Assembly (NCBI GenBank): GCA_036873135.1
Contig: JAPTYO010000015.1
Location: 9,713,683 to 9,777,682 of the forward strand
DNA from: Clarkia xantiana subsp. parviflora
Lineage: Eukaryota > Streptophyta > Magnoliopsida > Myrtales > Onagraceae
Length of the DNA stretch: 64,000 bases
Reading direction: 5' to 3'
Of this stretch, positions 41,701 to 52,732 are shown in pieces (position 1 is the first letter of the stretch; each line of letters opens with the position of its first letter). Below the pieces are notes generated by a model. It made no database searches. It saw nothing but the letters and a program-made list of their open reading frames with translations, and had not been told where the DNA came from. Both the position numbers and the translations under genes were made by a program.

Positions 41701-42805
41701 GGTTATTTCGAGATTCAGATTTATTGAATAAAGTAGTTTCCGTTCGATTCGAAATGTGATCTACTTGTCAAAATTAATCGACCCGGTTAAACAGGATCGA
41801 TCCGAAACGAAATTTCGGCCAGGTAAAAGTGGTCGAATAAAACGAAACGATTAACGTACTCCGTCATCTCAGTCGGGACAACTGAACTGAACATACACAT
41901 CGATTGCGTAGCTAGATCGAAAGATTTAGTATTTCTTAATTATTAAGTACTCCATTGAATGAAATAGTTACTAATGATAATCATGTGCGAAACCGATTGG
42001 ATTAAATTAAATTAAATTAAAAAATGAAACGACATAACCAAGGGTTAAAACTTCGGTAAAATGCGCCTCGCGCAAGTGGACCTCGAAAGACGGAACACAT
42101 CGTTTCAATATGTGAGTTTAATAATGAAGTGTTTGAATGATTAGGTGCTGAATTTTCGTTTGCATTCCCGCGGAAACAACTTATTGATAACATTTACATC
42201 GGTACGAAGTAGGCTTCGAAACTACCACGACCTTGTAAAAGTATCAGCTGACACATAGGGTGAAAACTCATGATGCTCAGTTCGGAGATGGGATAAAATC
42301 TCTGAGATAAGTTCGCAAACGAAGAAGGATGATGTCGGTTTAAACGATTCTCCTTCCAAACTCCTTGAACGATAAGTCAGGCTAGGCATTCAAATCAATT
42401 AAAACGCACTTCAAGAAGCACAGTTCAAGAACATAATGTTAGAGTCACTCTATCAGGTGTTCCCTAAGGGATGAAAAAGATGACTCACATGTATGTAAAT
42501 TGTGTTCCAATAAAATCGGTAAGACACGCCGCCATAAAAGCTAAAAGATGATGATGAGTTAACTCTTATCATCTTGCGACATTATTTTGCGCACTAAACA
42601 CTCATTTAGGACAAGAGCATGATATCTACTCTTAGAAAACGCATGTTTAAAGCTTTTGAAAATGGTGCCATGGTCGAACATGATGACATTACATCACCTA
42701 AGGGAGAATATTCTAAATGCATGGACAGTTTAAATCTATGTAGTCATGATAAAAACGGAGCAGGATATCACTGGCAATCAGATCCCACTTAATTCGAGTG
42801 GGAGA
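38752..42805 (+). mobile_element. Decayed copia internal sequence
   Basis: No open frame of note. 39100-39450 is very AT-rich with (TA)n runs, and 39560-39890 is a degenerate CCGAAC/GAACCG array. 39300-40900 is repeated in diverged form at 50090-51640, and 41700-42790 is repeated at 48150-49260. I take it as the leader and ruined coding part of the element whose LTRs lie at 37512-38737. It ends where E3 begins. Confidence 0.6.
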
Positions 42806-43653
42806 TGTTTACACACGAGTGTCCTTCGTGGGCTTCTCCTTCCTTACTCTCCTTCTTCGTAGGCTTCTCCTTCTAGTATTCCCGCTCTGTGGGCTTTTCC
42901 TTCTAGTATTCTCGCCTCATGGGCTTCTCGTTCTCGTATACCTGCAGATGGGTATTGGGGAGGGAGTTCCCGATAAGCCCATTTTTTGCATACGACGTCT
43001 TCAGTGTCTTCTTACTTCGGACCTCCGTCCTTCCTTCTCATCATGATACCTGCAAAAGGGGCAATACCGAGACCAAGGGGGGGGGGTGGTGCTCGGTGTG
43101 CCCTCTCCGATGCTTAAATGAGTATAGGCTCTTAGAGAGATAAAGTAGAGAAAAGGCAGAGCTTGAGTAAGAGATAGACAGATTAGTCTCAAATGAGGAG
43201 ATGAGGCATCTATTTATAGAGTTCCTATCGGACCGCCCCAGTTCTAGTGATTTCCTGGTCCAGTTGTGGCAGGTTCGTAATATGAGTTGGCCCTGACCGT
43301 AAATAAGGGCCTGTGACCCTGGTTCGACCATAGGTAAGTTCATTATAGCTAAGTGTCGGTGTGTGGCCTCTAAGGGCAAGTCACGAGCGAGATATCGTCC
43401 AAGGATGGGGGTCCGGACGAGGGAGGCTCGTCCGTACGGATGGGGGTACCCCTCCGGGTACCCCCAAGGCCTTGCTCGGGTTGCCCCCGGGTGGTCTTTC
43501 CACCCGGGGTCTGCCCGAGCGGATTTCGCCACTTGGGGTGTTTTTAAGGCCTATGTGATGGGCCCGGGTTTCCGTGTTCCAAGTTTTGAATTATTTTTTG
43601 TTATGGCCCATTTCTCGGGTCCAATTAGCGATAGCTTGGGCATATATCCACCA
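42806..43653 (-). repeat. 3' LTR of E3 (848 bp)
   Basis: On the minus strand it starts TGGTGGATATATGCCC after a G-rich tract and ends TGTGTAAACA. It carries the C-loop hairpin (ACCGAG 43066-43071 pairing with CTCGGT 43092-43097 in plus-strand coordinates) and a strong GC-rich nested palindrome at 43430-43525. Terminal AACA and the conserved segment outside the LTR match the other gypsy families. Confidence 0.8.
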
Positions 43654-43741
43654 TTTTCCCCCCAAGTCAAGGAATGGTTTCACCTTTTCTTGACTCTATT
43701 TTTAGCGGAATATTTCCCAAGCGAGTTGCGAAATGTACATT

Positions 43742-44030
43742 CGTGACGATCCCGGCCTTTATCGAGTGCTCGAGGAACGTCGTAGCTTTCCTTGCCCCGT
43801 GTTTAGAGAAGCTTTAAGACGGTCCTGACCTCCATTGAGTGCTCGAGGAACGTTGTAATTTTCATTGCCCCGTGTTTAAAGGAGCTTTAAGACGGTCCTG
43901 ACCTCCATTGAGTCCTCGAGGAACGTCGCGATTTTTCTTGCCCCCTATTTGAAGAAGCTTTAAGACGGTCTCGGCCTTCGTTGAGTGCTAGAGGATCGTT
44001 GTAATTTTCTTTGCCCCCTGTTCAAGGAAG
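43742..44030. repeat. Tandem repeat, about 80 bp x 4
   Basis: Units share GAGTGCTCGAGGAACGT and TTGCCCCGTGTTT and a TTTAAGACGGTC joint. It lies just inside the E3 LTR. Confidence 0.8.
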
Positions 44031-46250
44031 TTGGATACACCAAACACTATTGTTGATTTAAGCAAATTTATGCTATGTATAGATATTTGATAAGGGTAAG
44101 AGTAACGAGCCTTGGTCTCGTTTTACTTAGCCTTAGGAATGTGTCCCTTCATTTGAGTGTCTGTTTCATTGTAGCTTCTTGTAGAAGCTCTTGGCACAAC
44201 TCTGTATAAGAGAGGCTATACGTCATCCCCTGTTGGAAGGACGTTCATATAACATGTGAGCGTTAGCCGACATGAACGTGGGTGTTAGTCCAAGTATGTA
44301 TATGGATGATGTAATTGATTATAAGTATGAAATATGGGCCTTAGTCCCATTTCACTTAGCCTTAGGACCGTTTCCTTATTGGAGGAACCTCCTTTTTAGG
44401 CTCTTAAAGCCGATTGGATGCTTTGGGAGCGGTGTTGCGCTCCGTTTGTGAGTATGATCTTCTAGCTTTGGCCTTCAATGGGCGTGGCATTTTTCTCCCC
44501 GTTTGTCGGAGTGTGGGCATGGTCATTTAACCTTATCCCTGCAATTCACTCTATATAGATGGAGGTGAGAGTGGTTAAAATCCCTCCTCTTACCCTTCGT
44601 ATGAGAAAGTTTTTATAAATGTATGTAGAAGGTTGTTCACTTCATATATGTTGGAGCGTTACTCCCTTCGTGTAGGTTAAGGGATCTCTTCCCTTGTAGA
44701 TTTTCTTGTGATTTGTTCTCGGGGCTTCCCGGATGCTGATTTTGCCTTCGTGGCTCAGTGCTGAGGATGGCTCCGCAATGAGCACACCTTGCTCCTCCAT
44801 AAGAGGGGGTTTGGTCCTTGCGTTACTCATGCTCTGTGACCTGTGCATAAAGAGTTGTATGCATATGGTTGCCCACGTAGTAGGCATGCTTCGGACGCTG
44901 GGGGGTTAGCCCTTGCGCTAATTGCGAAACCTGCATTTATGAGATTGTATATATATAGCTGCCCCTTACAGTGGGTGTGTTTGGGGGTTAACCCTTGAGG
45001 TGACTACACTTGGCAGCCCATGTATGTGTCGCTACTCCCGTAGTGAGTGTTTGATATCTTTATATGTAGGAGTTTCCTCTTGTGCTGGTTACGCCTGGTA
45101 ACTTATGATTGTGTGAGTGCCCCCCGTAGTGGACACGTTGTTATATATAAGGGGATACTCCTTGTATTGACTACGCTTGGTAGTTCATATATAAGGTTGT
45201 TCCTTTCATGCCATTGGTTGATACATAGCTCGCTGTAGGTGTTTGGTCCCTCCCGCGGCTACCTTGGGTAGTGTTGGGATGGTCTTGCTTATCTCCCCCT
45301 TAGTGGTGCTTGTGATGTTTGTTTATCCACCATAGTCCTTCCTTTAGCAAGTAGTATCATCCATGCACGTGTCTTTCCCCCCGTAGTAAGCATTTGATCT
45401 TTGTGCACTTTGGGACGTACTCCTGGGTAGGTTGGCGTTGATGAATTAGCATAGTGCGTCGTGGCAGGGTTAATAGTGCTTGATATATTATTGCTCCTCT
45501 TCCTGGGGTACTTTTTTCTATGTGATTAGTCCCCCTGGTTTGCTATGGTTGACGGTCTCCTTGTGTTCTATTACTACTTCCTTGAAGTTTCCTTACTTGC
45601 TTGTGGGGTGGGCTGAAGGGTGTCCGTTGCATAATTAGGTGCGTATCCTGCTTTGCCCCCCCCCCCCCCCCCCCCCCGAGTTAAGCAATGACCTTAACCT
45701 TTGCTTGACTCTATGATGGTCGGATAGGCGTCCGATTAGGCTATTGATAGTTCTTCGAGAGCTTGGTGGAGGCTCTTTCCTTAGTTTTTCTCTTTGACCT
45801 CCGACCTTGTGGTTGTTGGACTTTGTAAAATAGAGATAATGTCTTCATGGTGATTTTATATGGGTAGTGGAGGATTGTCTTTGAGGTGAGTATTTGATAT
45901 GGGTGTTGCCCCCTTTGGAACTTGGTAGTAGCTTGTTATTTGAGGTGTCTTAGTGCTTTGCTTAGACCATCCCATACTTGTGTAGTTGATACATACCCCT
46001 ATGGAGGATGTTTTGTTCTTCTTTTCACTCCCTTAGGTAGTGTTGAGGTGTTTTTACTTATTCTTCCCCTTTAGGATTGTTTTCCACGCTTTTATTCATC
46101 ATAGTCCTCCCTTTGACAAGTAGTATCGTCCATGCGTGTGTCTTTTGCCTCCATAGTAGGCATTTGATCTTTATGCACTTTGGGACGTACTCTTGAGTGG
46201 GTCGGTCTTGATGGATATTATATAATGTCTTGAGATGGGATTGTTAATTT
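44031..46250. other. Repeat-rich non-coding region of E3
   Basis: No gene is supported. Phrases such as GCACTTTGGGACGTACTC occur twice (near 45407 and 46173), showing a duplication with a period of about 760 bp. At 45656-45677 there is a run of about 22 C followed by GAGTTAAGCAATGACC. This resembles the conserved polypurine-tract neighbourhood of the gypsy families read in antisense, so a second element end may be buried here. Confidence 0.5.
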
Positions 46251-46449
46251 CTGACGGACCGTCATTTTTCTATTGTCAGGCGTGCTTTAGGAGCTAAAGG
46301 TCGTTGCATCACTCTCTTCCTACCATGATTAAGCATTCTTCTTCTAAGGTTCCCTGTGGTGGTCTCTCTTCTAATGCTCCCATAATACGTTGTCCGCCCA
46401 AGGTTTTTTTTTTTATGGGAAAGCGGTTTCCTCCTCCCGACATGAGCCC

Positions 46450-47480
46450 AGACTACGATGTCTGATTTTGATTCAGATTCGGAGGTTGAGTTGCAGCTCA
46501 TCCTTGAGGATGAGCGGGTTTTTCTTCGTGACCCCGTGTTCTTATTTGAGGTCCCTTCGTCGTGCAGCATCGCTATAGTGGCAGCTCCGTTACCCTACCT
46601 CTGGATGGGATGGCGGTGGTGTATATTTATCAGATTAAGGCGGGGCTTCGCTTCCCTTATTGTGCCGAACTTTGAGAGCTTTGCAAGCATTACCGAATTT
46701 CCCCTCTTGATCTTGCCCTTTCTGCTATCCGTGCTTGGGTCGGAGTTAGAGTGTTGTGTTACCACCAACTCTGGGCTTACTCCCTTCGTCTCTTCCGATG
46801 CTTCTATTGTATCCAGCACGGTGGTGAGTGAGGATTCTGTTCCTTAGCGATCCTACCCCTTGTTGTCTCATAAGGGGTTCTCTGGATTGGGTGATGTTAA
46901 ATGGAATAGAAAACGTCGGTTCGTCTTTGCCTTTGAAAATGGTATTGGTCATTGGGATAAATGTTACTTTTTCCTTGAGGGTCGTGATGTTCCTTGGTCT
47001 TTGGACTCTCTTCTCGTGAAGGATGCGCGTCCGCGTCGTCCCAACTCTCCATGTCCGACAAGCAAGCCTTGAAACTGATATATATTGGGAACACGACGGC
47101 TTCTTATGATTCTGTGCATCATTTCTCAGTGGAGGAGGTATGTGCTACGGGGATTCAAACGGCGCGCTCCGTCCCTCCTTCAGTATGTGAGTCTTCGAGT
47201 TTTTAATACTTGTGATTTTACTGCTTTGCCTTGTAGGTTGGCTTCAATATTGGTCTTCCCTGTTTTAGGAGAACGACGGTGTTGAAGATGACATCCTTTC
47301 GGAGAGGGAAGTCTTGGCTTTCTCCCCCCTCCTTTGCCGGTGGTTGGCCCTCCAGCTGATGATTTGATGGCACATGTGAGGATGAAGGACGCCCTTCGGC
47401 CTGCTCGCGAAGTGGGTAGGATATCCGGTTTAGCCGAGGGTGAGGCTGTTGGAGTTGCGAGGGGCGAGGCCATTGGCGTC
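46450..47480 (+). pseudogene. Antisense accessory gene of E3, decayed
   Basis: Reading on the plus strand, opposite to E3, pieces in different frames match the accessory genes of the other elements: MSDFDSDSEVEL at the start (46458), GLRFPYCAEL then a stop (near 46647), FRCFYCIQHGGE (near 46797), GDVKWNRKRRFVFA and GHWDKCYFFLE (46889-46980). A CTTTGCCTTGTAG segment at 47223-47236 looks like a 3' splice site at the expected place. Stops and frame changes show it no longer encodes a full protein. Confidence 0.65.
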
Positions 47481-47564
47481 GATAAAGGTAAAGCTATTAG
47501 AGTCTAGGATTTCCTAGTTTCCAAGGATTTTGGCACCCGTGCTGAGAAGCGTTGCCAGGGCACA

Positions 47565-47830
47565 ACTCTTTGATATATGGACGTGATAGCTCTTGTTGAT
47601 GTATAGGGAGATGGTATCCTCCTTTGATATATAGACATGATAGTCATTGTTAATGTATAGGGGGATGGTATCCTCCTTTGATAAATGGACATGATAGCCA
47701 TTTGATGATTTATAGGGGGGATGATACTCTTCTTTGATATGTGAACATGATAGTCACCTGCTGAAGTATATAGGGGGGTTGGCACCCTCCTTTGATATAT
47801 ACAGACATGATAGTCACCTGTTGGAGTACT
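47565..47830. repeat. Tandem repeat, about 60 bp x 5
   Basis: Units share TTTGATATATGGACATGATAG, TATAGGGGG and GGTATCCTC-like segments with small length changes. It is part of E3, downstream of its accessory gene. Confidence 0.75.
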
Positions 47831-48130
47831 TACATTCTATATCTTGTTTGATGAGTTGCCCTTTGATTGGGGGGGAGTTATATCTCATATCATGTTGGAA
47901 GGGTGGCCCTGTGGGTCTTATATCCCTTTTCTGGGTAGACCTATGGGTCTTATGCCCCTTTTCGGTTGTAAGGGTTCTCCTTATAGATCTTCCTCTTTCC
48001 ATATGTAAGGGTTGTCGATCGCCTTATCATATTTCAGAGTTGTCTTTATCGATCTCTTATGGTTTCGTAGACGATCTGAAATCAAACACGTTGTCGTTAT
48101 TTCTCTTATCTGTTTGTTTAATGTTTGAAT

Positions 48131-50067
48131 TTTTTGATTGATTAAGATTAGGATTTATTGATTAAAGTAGTTTCCGTTCGATTCGAAGTGAGATCTACTT
48201 GTCAAAATTAATCGGCCCAATCAATCGGGATCGATCCGAACAAAATTTAAACCCAAAATATCCATCAAAAGCAATTTGTCGGATCAAACATGACACTCAC
48301 TCTCCTTCATCTAATATCGTGAAACATCGAAATACCATTAATATTCATCGATTACGTAGTTCTAAGAGCAAACCAATTTATCTCTTTCTTACTTGTTAGT
48401 ACTCCATTATATAAATTTCGTAATGATGAACATGTGCGAAACTGATTGGATTAAATTAAATTGAATTTGGAAATGAAACGATATAAACCATGGGTTAACC
48501 CTGAATAGGCGCCACATGCGAGTATACCTCGAAGACGGAACACCTTGTTTTCAGAGTACGAATTTAATGATGAATTGTTTTAATGAATGAATGTCGAAAT
48601 TTTCATTTGCCTCCCTTTGGGAATAATTCAGTCAATACTTTCGCGATGAAAAGAAGTATGCTCCACGAGCTACCACGAACTCGTAATGTATCAACTAACG
48701 CATAAAGCGAAAGCCCAATGCACAGTTCAGAGATGGATAAGTCCTTGAGATGAATTAGCTAATGAAAATGATGATGTCGTAAAATGACTCTCCCATTAAA
48801 TGCCTTGAACGGGAAGTTTGACAAGACATTCATATCGATAGCACACTTCAACTGGCATAGTTTGAAAATATAATGTTAGAGTTCAACAACGGACGTTCCC
48901 TAAGGGATGAAAAACAATCGACTCACATCAATGTAGAACTATGTTCCAACAAAATCGGTCAAACACAACGCCATAAAAGCTATAAGGGAATGATAACGAG
49001 TTAAATCTTATCATCATGCGACATTAACTTGCGCATTAAACAAGTATTTGAACCAAGAGTATGATAAGTACACTTTAGAGGATACATGTTTAAATTAGCT
49101 TGTGATAATGGTGTCGTGGTCGAACATGAGACGTTACATTCCTTGAGGAAGAATTTCCAACGCTTGGTGAAATTTAAAAAGACGAAGTCTTGAGTGAATT
49201 GGAGCAGGATAACGATGATAGTCAGGTCCCACTTACATCGAGTTGGAGATTTGAGGTAGCAGCGCAAGTGAATGAAATGGTAAATGAAGATGGAATATTT
49301 TCATAGTAAATCCAGTGGGAGGAGCCAATCCTACCACACAAATCAATGTTGCTGCATGTGCGAATCAAGTTGCACCTGATAATCACGTAGCCGGACCGCT
49401 GGATGAAAATCCAATACTTCCATAACCACCCATTTTTCCCAGTGGGAGTGGATCAACCAACTTGGTTCCAGGTCCTAGTGATCAAAGAATTAATCCCAGA
49501 GGTAGAATACCGAGACCGAGAGGTCGTCCAAGAAAAGTTGTAGGTCAAGGTTCTAGCACTTCCCTTGTTCCCAGTGGGAGTGATGCTCCGATAGAAAGCA
49601 TTATTCCGAGTACGAGCAACGTTCAGACTCAAGATGGGATTAACGAGCCTAGACGAAGTCAAAGGCATCGAACTTCTCCCAAGAAGTATCCCATCGAGAA
49701 GGGTGAAATATTCACCCTAACTTCTGTTGAAGAACCGGTAACGGTTCAAGAAGCGTTGAAAGGACCTCAAGCGAAGCAATGGAGGAAAGAAATGGAAGAA
49801 GAGATCGCCTCAATGAAAGCCAATTCGGTATGGTCTTTAGTTGATTTACTTGCTAACCGCAGGGCCATAGGGGGGAAGTGGGTTCTGAAAATGAAACTCA
49901 CTGTTGATGGAAATGCCGAGCGATACAAAACTCGATTGGTTGCGAAAGGATACACCCAGCTTCAAGGAGTGGACTTTGATGAGGCATACTCACCGACTGT
50001 GCGGTACACCACAATCAGGGCAATCCTAGCCCTAGCCGCATGCCTCGATCTAGAGCTGCACCAAATA

Positions 50068-50070
<3 letters not shown>
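48131..50070 (+). mobile_element. Second decayed copia segment, ending in a reverse-transcriptase fragment
   Basis: 48150-49260 is a diverged copy of 41700-42790 (both contain GAAACxGATTGGATTAAATT and end near GGTCCCACTT). It leads into the open fragment at 49462-50070. It is broken off at an AT-repeat. Confidence 0.65.
49462..50070 (+). pseudogene. Ty1/copia reverse-transcriptase N-terminal fragment
   Basis: The fragment encodes RRSQRHRTSPKKYP, the linker before copia reverse transcriptase, then VQEALKGPQAKQWRKEM, IGGKWVLKMKLTVDG, RYKTRLVAKGYTQLQGVDF and SPTVRYTTIRAILALAA, which are the first reverse-transcriptase blocks. Coding stops at LELHQI, where the catalytic-core block should begin, and runs into (TA)n. 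The polymerase active site and RNase H are absent. It belongs to a different copia family from the intact element at 8993. Confidence 0.9.
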
Positions 50071-50115
<45 letters not shown>

Positions 50116-50270
50116 TTGCCAAATATATATACGTATATATATTGTTGATTGATTATATATCTCTAAATATATAATCTTGACAATAAATAAATAAATAAAT
50201 AAATAAATATATATATATATATATATTTGTGCCGAAAATTATATATATATATGTGAAGAAAATTGGAAAT
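50071..50270. repeat. (TA)n and (AAAT)n microsatellites
   Basis: A (TA)n tract at 50073-50112, an (AATA)n tract near 50184-50208 and further (TA)n to 50228. They mark the joint between the reverse-transcriptase fragment and a copy of the copia leader. Confidence 0.9.
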
Positions 50271-51640
50271 TATTTAATAATTAATTGTTACTTGGAGACC
50301 AAGATAAGTTTTTAGTGGACTTTAAAACCCTATTTGGCCCACAAGTCATAATTTCGGACCGAACCCTACGGGTAACGAGCCGGTCCAATTTAGCACAACC
50401 GGGTTGGGTCAACCAACCCGGGAGACCAAGGCCGAACCGGGTCAACCGAACCGAACCGGGTCGGGTTACACGGGTCCAAACCGGAGCGGGTCAAAAGCCG
50501 GGTTTTCTCAATCGGTCCGACCCATTCGGGTTGGGTCGGACCGGGGAAACGAATATGGTCGAACCGACCCGGTTTGAGTGACAAACCGAACCGAATCCTA
50601 TTTTAAACCGAACTGGTCCGGCCGAACCATTTTACCGAACCGGAATTAATCCGAACCGAATTAATTAAATTAAAATAGGATGGTCAAATTTTTAAATCCA
50701 AATGTTTTCGGAATTTAAATTACCTACACAGTGCCTAAATGTTTAAATTATTCGTGTTTTAATTAAACATGATGCCTAGATTCGATTTTGGGGATGGATC
50801 TCGAAAATGTATGATTTTGGGACTGAGTCATTTAGTGGGCTGAATTGAAATTTCTATTTAATTGATATTAATGCATGAGTAGAACTGTCTTCTTGACCAT
50901 GTCAAGGTAGCTGGATTATGCATGTTGTGGCCGGAGCCCTGGTTTTCAATTAATGAGTTGCGCACTAGATAAACATGTTATGATGTTGCAATTTCCTAGG
51001 ATAAATGTCTAGAAGTGCGCATGATTGGTTTATAGCATGAATTGCAAGTCAGCTCCAAATGTTTTAAAAACGAAAATCAGTCGCCAAATATGCATGTTTG
51101 ATTGTTGTGATCCCGCATGATGTGTATGCATGAATGTTGAGGATGAATTGGCATGTGATAATTTACTTAAGGATTTGAATTATATACGTTAAGAATGAGT
51201 TCCTCGGAACAACGCATGACGCGTATGCATGAGGTGTGGTTTGTTTCTTGGATGTGATCTGTGCATGATGATTTACTTGTGTAGTAGAATTGTATGTGCA
51301 AATTTGAGTTCCTAGAAACGTTCTAAAAGGGCCTTGGGAAAGCCAAGATTGAGTGTTTTAAAAACCTCCCGTTCCGGTGATTGCGATTAAACCGTTTTAA
51401 AAGACTGATCTATTAGAAAGAAGACGACGGTAAATGTGAACTCTTTCACGGCCCCCCTTCCCCCAGTTTACTGTCAGTCGGTTGGGTTAGATGTTTGAGG
51501 GATCATTATTGGTCATCCTCTATCTCATAGATATCCGTTGAACACAATTCTTTTTCAAAATTTCATTGTCTTCCTGCTTATGCATATTTGTTAATATGTT
51601 AGTATCGAATTGCTGCACAGATGGATTCATCATGTGCTAA
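50271..51640 (+). mobile_element. Copy of copia leader region
   Basis: It matches 39450-40900 in order: the TTACTTGG...GGACTTTAAAA start, the GAACCGG array (50370-50660), CCTACACAGTGC and AAGGGCCTTGGGAAAGCC (51326 against 40561). In a normal element this precedes gag. Here it follows a reverse-transcriptase fragment, so the order is rearranged. Confidence 0.65.
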
Positions 51641-51970
51641 TGAACTTTTTAATGAGACGAACTGCGACTCGTGGTGCAAACGCATAAGTAATCTGCTAGA
51701 AGGCGAAGGTCCGATAGACCACAGAGAACGATGAGCTGTCCAGATGCGGGCCTGACTAAACGGCTAGGATACACCCACTTCAAGTGGGAGCAGGATGACA
51801 CAAGGGCAAAGGAGATTTTGCTGTCACAGATGTCTTCAAACATCGGAAACAAGTATAGGGATATTCGTTCCACAAAGGATATTTGGGATGCCCTATTCCT
51901 GAAATATGGAAGCGGCTTAGTAGTTGTACTGCACCCGGAGTCTAGGGTTGAGGAAGCTGTGGAGTAGTGA
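51641..51970 (+). pseudogene. Copia gag-like fragment
   Basis: A short open piece encodes HFKWEQDDTRAKEILLSQM and TKDIWDALFLKYGSG, resembling copia gag (UBN2-like) proteins. It lies just after the leader copy, the normal place for gag. It ends in a stop at 51967. Confidence 0.55.
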
Positions 51971-52130
51971 TGCAACATATGATGAATATAATAATAATGG
52001 TGTATTACATGGTGAAGGTTATGAGACATTGTTTACTCATAACAGTCTCCTAACACCCAAAGTTGATTCATCGTATAAATGGTTCTGAAACAATATTTTT
52101 CATACCACATGTACAATTTTGGATAAGGTA

Positions 52131-52560
52131 TGTTGATTGATAATTGACAGTGGAACTTTTTACTATGTTATATCCGAGGAGGTTGTTAAACTGAAACTGA
52201 AGAAAGATCAACATCCGCAGCCCTACAAGTTATCGTGGAAAACTAAGAGTAGCGTGATAGTAGTCCAAATACGTTGTCTTGTATCGATTTCTATAAGACG
52301 TATGTATTTTGATAACTCTTTTCGTTACATTGAATCTATTGACGCGTGTGATTTGTTATTCCGTCGACCATGGCAGTGTGATCATAATGTCATTCATGAT
52401 GGGTGCAATAACACTTACACATTTAGCAATAAAGGGAAGAAGATTAGCACCTTGTGGTGAGAAGAAAGTTAAACCTCCTACCACTCACGTGAATAAATTA
52501 TTGTCAGGCTTGAGGATGAACCATTTCCAACCAGAGGAGATTGATGCAAGGATGTAAGTG
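52131..52560 (+). pseudogene. Ty3/gypsy retropepsin fragment
   Basis: The open piece encodes IIDSGTFYYVISEEVV, KDQHPQPYKLSW, DACDLLFRRPWQCD and IHDGCNNTYTF. This order is typical of the aspartic protease of plant gypsy elements of the chromovirus/Athila type. The DSG active-site motif is kept. A frameshift follows near 52445. It is unrelated to the gag-protease ORFs of the 15.2-kb element and E2. Confidence 0.7.
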
Positions 52561-52732
52561 GTTTTCCTGTTTGACTATGTTATATTTCACAGTTTGGTTT
52601 TTAGTTTGTGTTGTTTAGTTTTAACTTTAGCGAGCATTTTTTATTTGGGGGTTGGTTTTCTTGTTAGATGGTTATTTTGTTCCGTAGTTATTTGATAATT
52701 AAAACTACCCAGAAATCAACTCTACCCTCCTC

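Larger units (their letters stand above)
42806..48130 (-). mobile_element. Truncated Ty3/gypsy element E3
   Basis: Sense is the minus strand. It has a 3' LTR (42806-43653), a polypurine tract (complement at 43654-43665), a long repeat-rich region and a decayed accessory gene (46450-47480). The other LTR and gag-protease are missing, and copia sequence resumes near 48130. The right edge is approximate. It is inserted in, or joined to, the decayed copia element. Confidence 0.75.

Noticed and set aside
42838..43046. Hydrophobic 60-80-codon frames in the E3 LTR
   Set aside because: They come from a diverged repeat (GGGCTTCTCCTTC type) within an LTR and have no homologue among the other LTRs.
52131..52560. 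Gypsy protease fragment as part of E2 or E3
   Set aside because: Its DSG protease and neighbouring motifs belong to another gypsy branch and do not resemble the DGG proteases of these elements.
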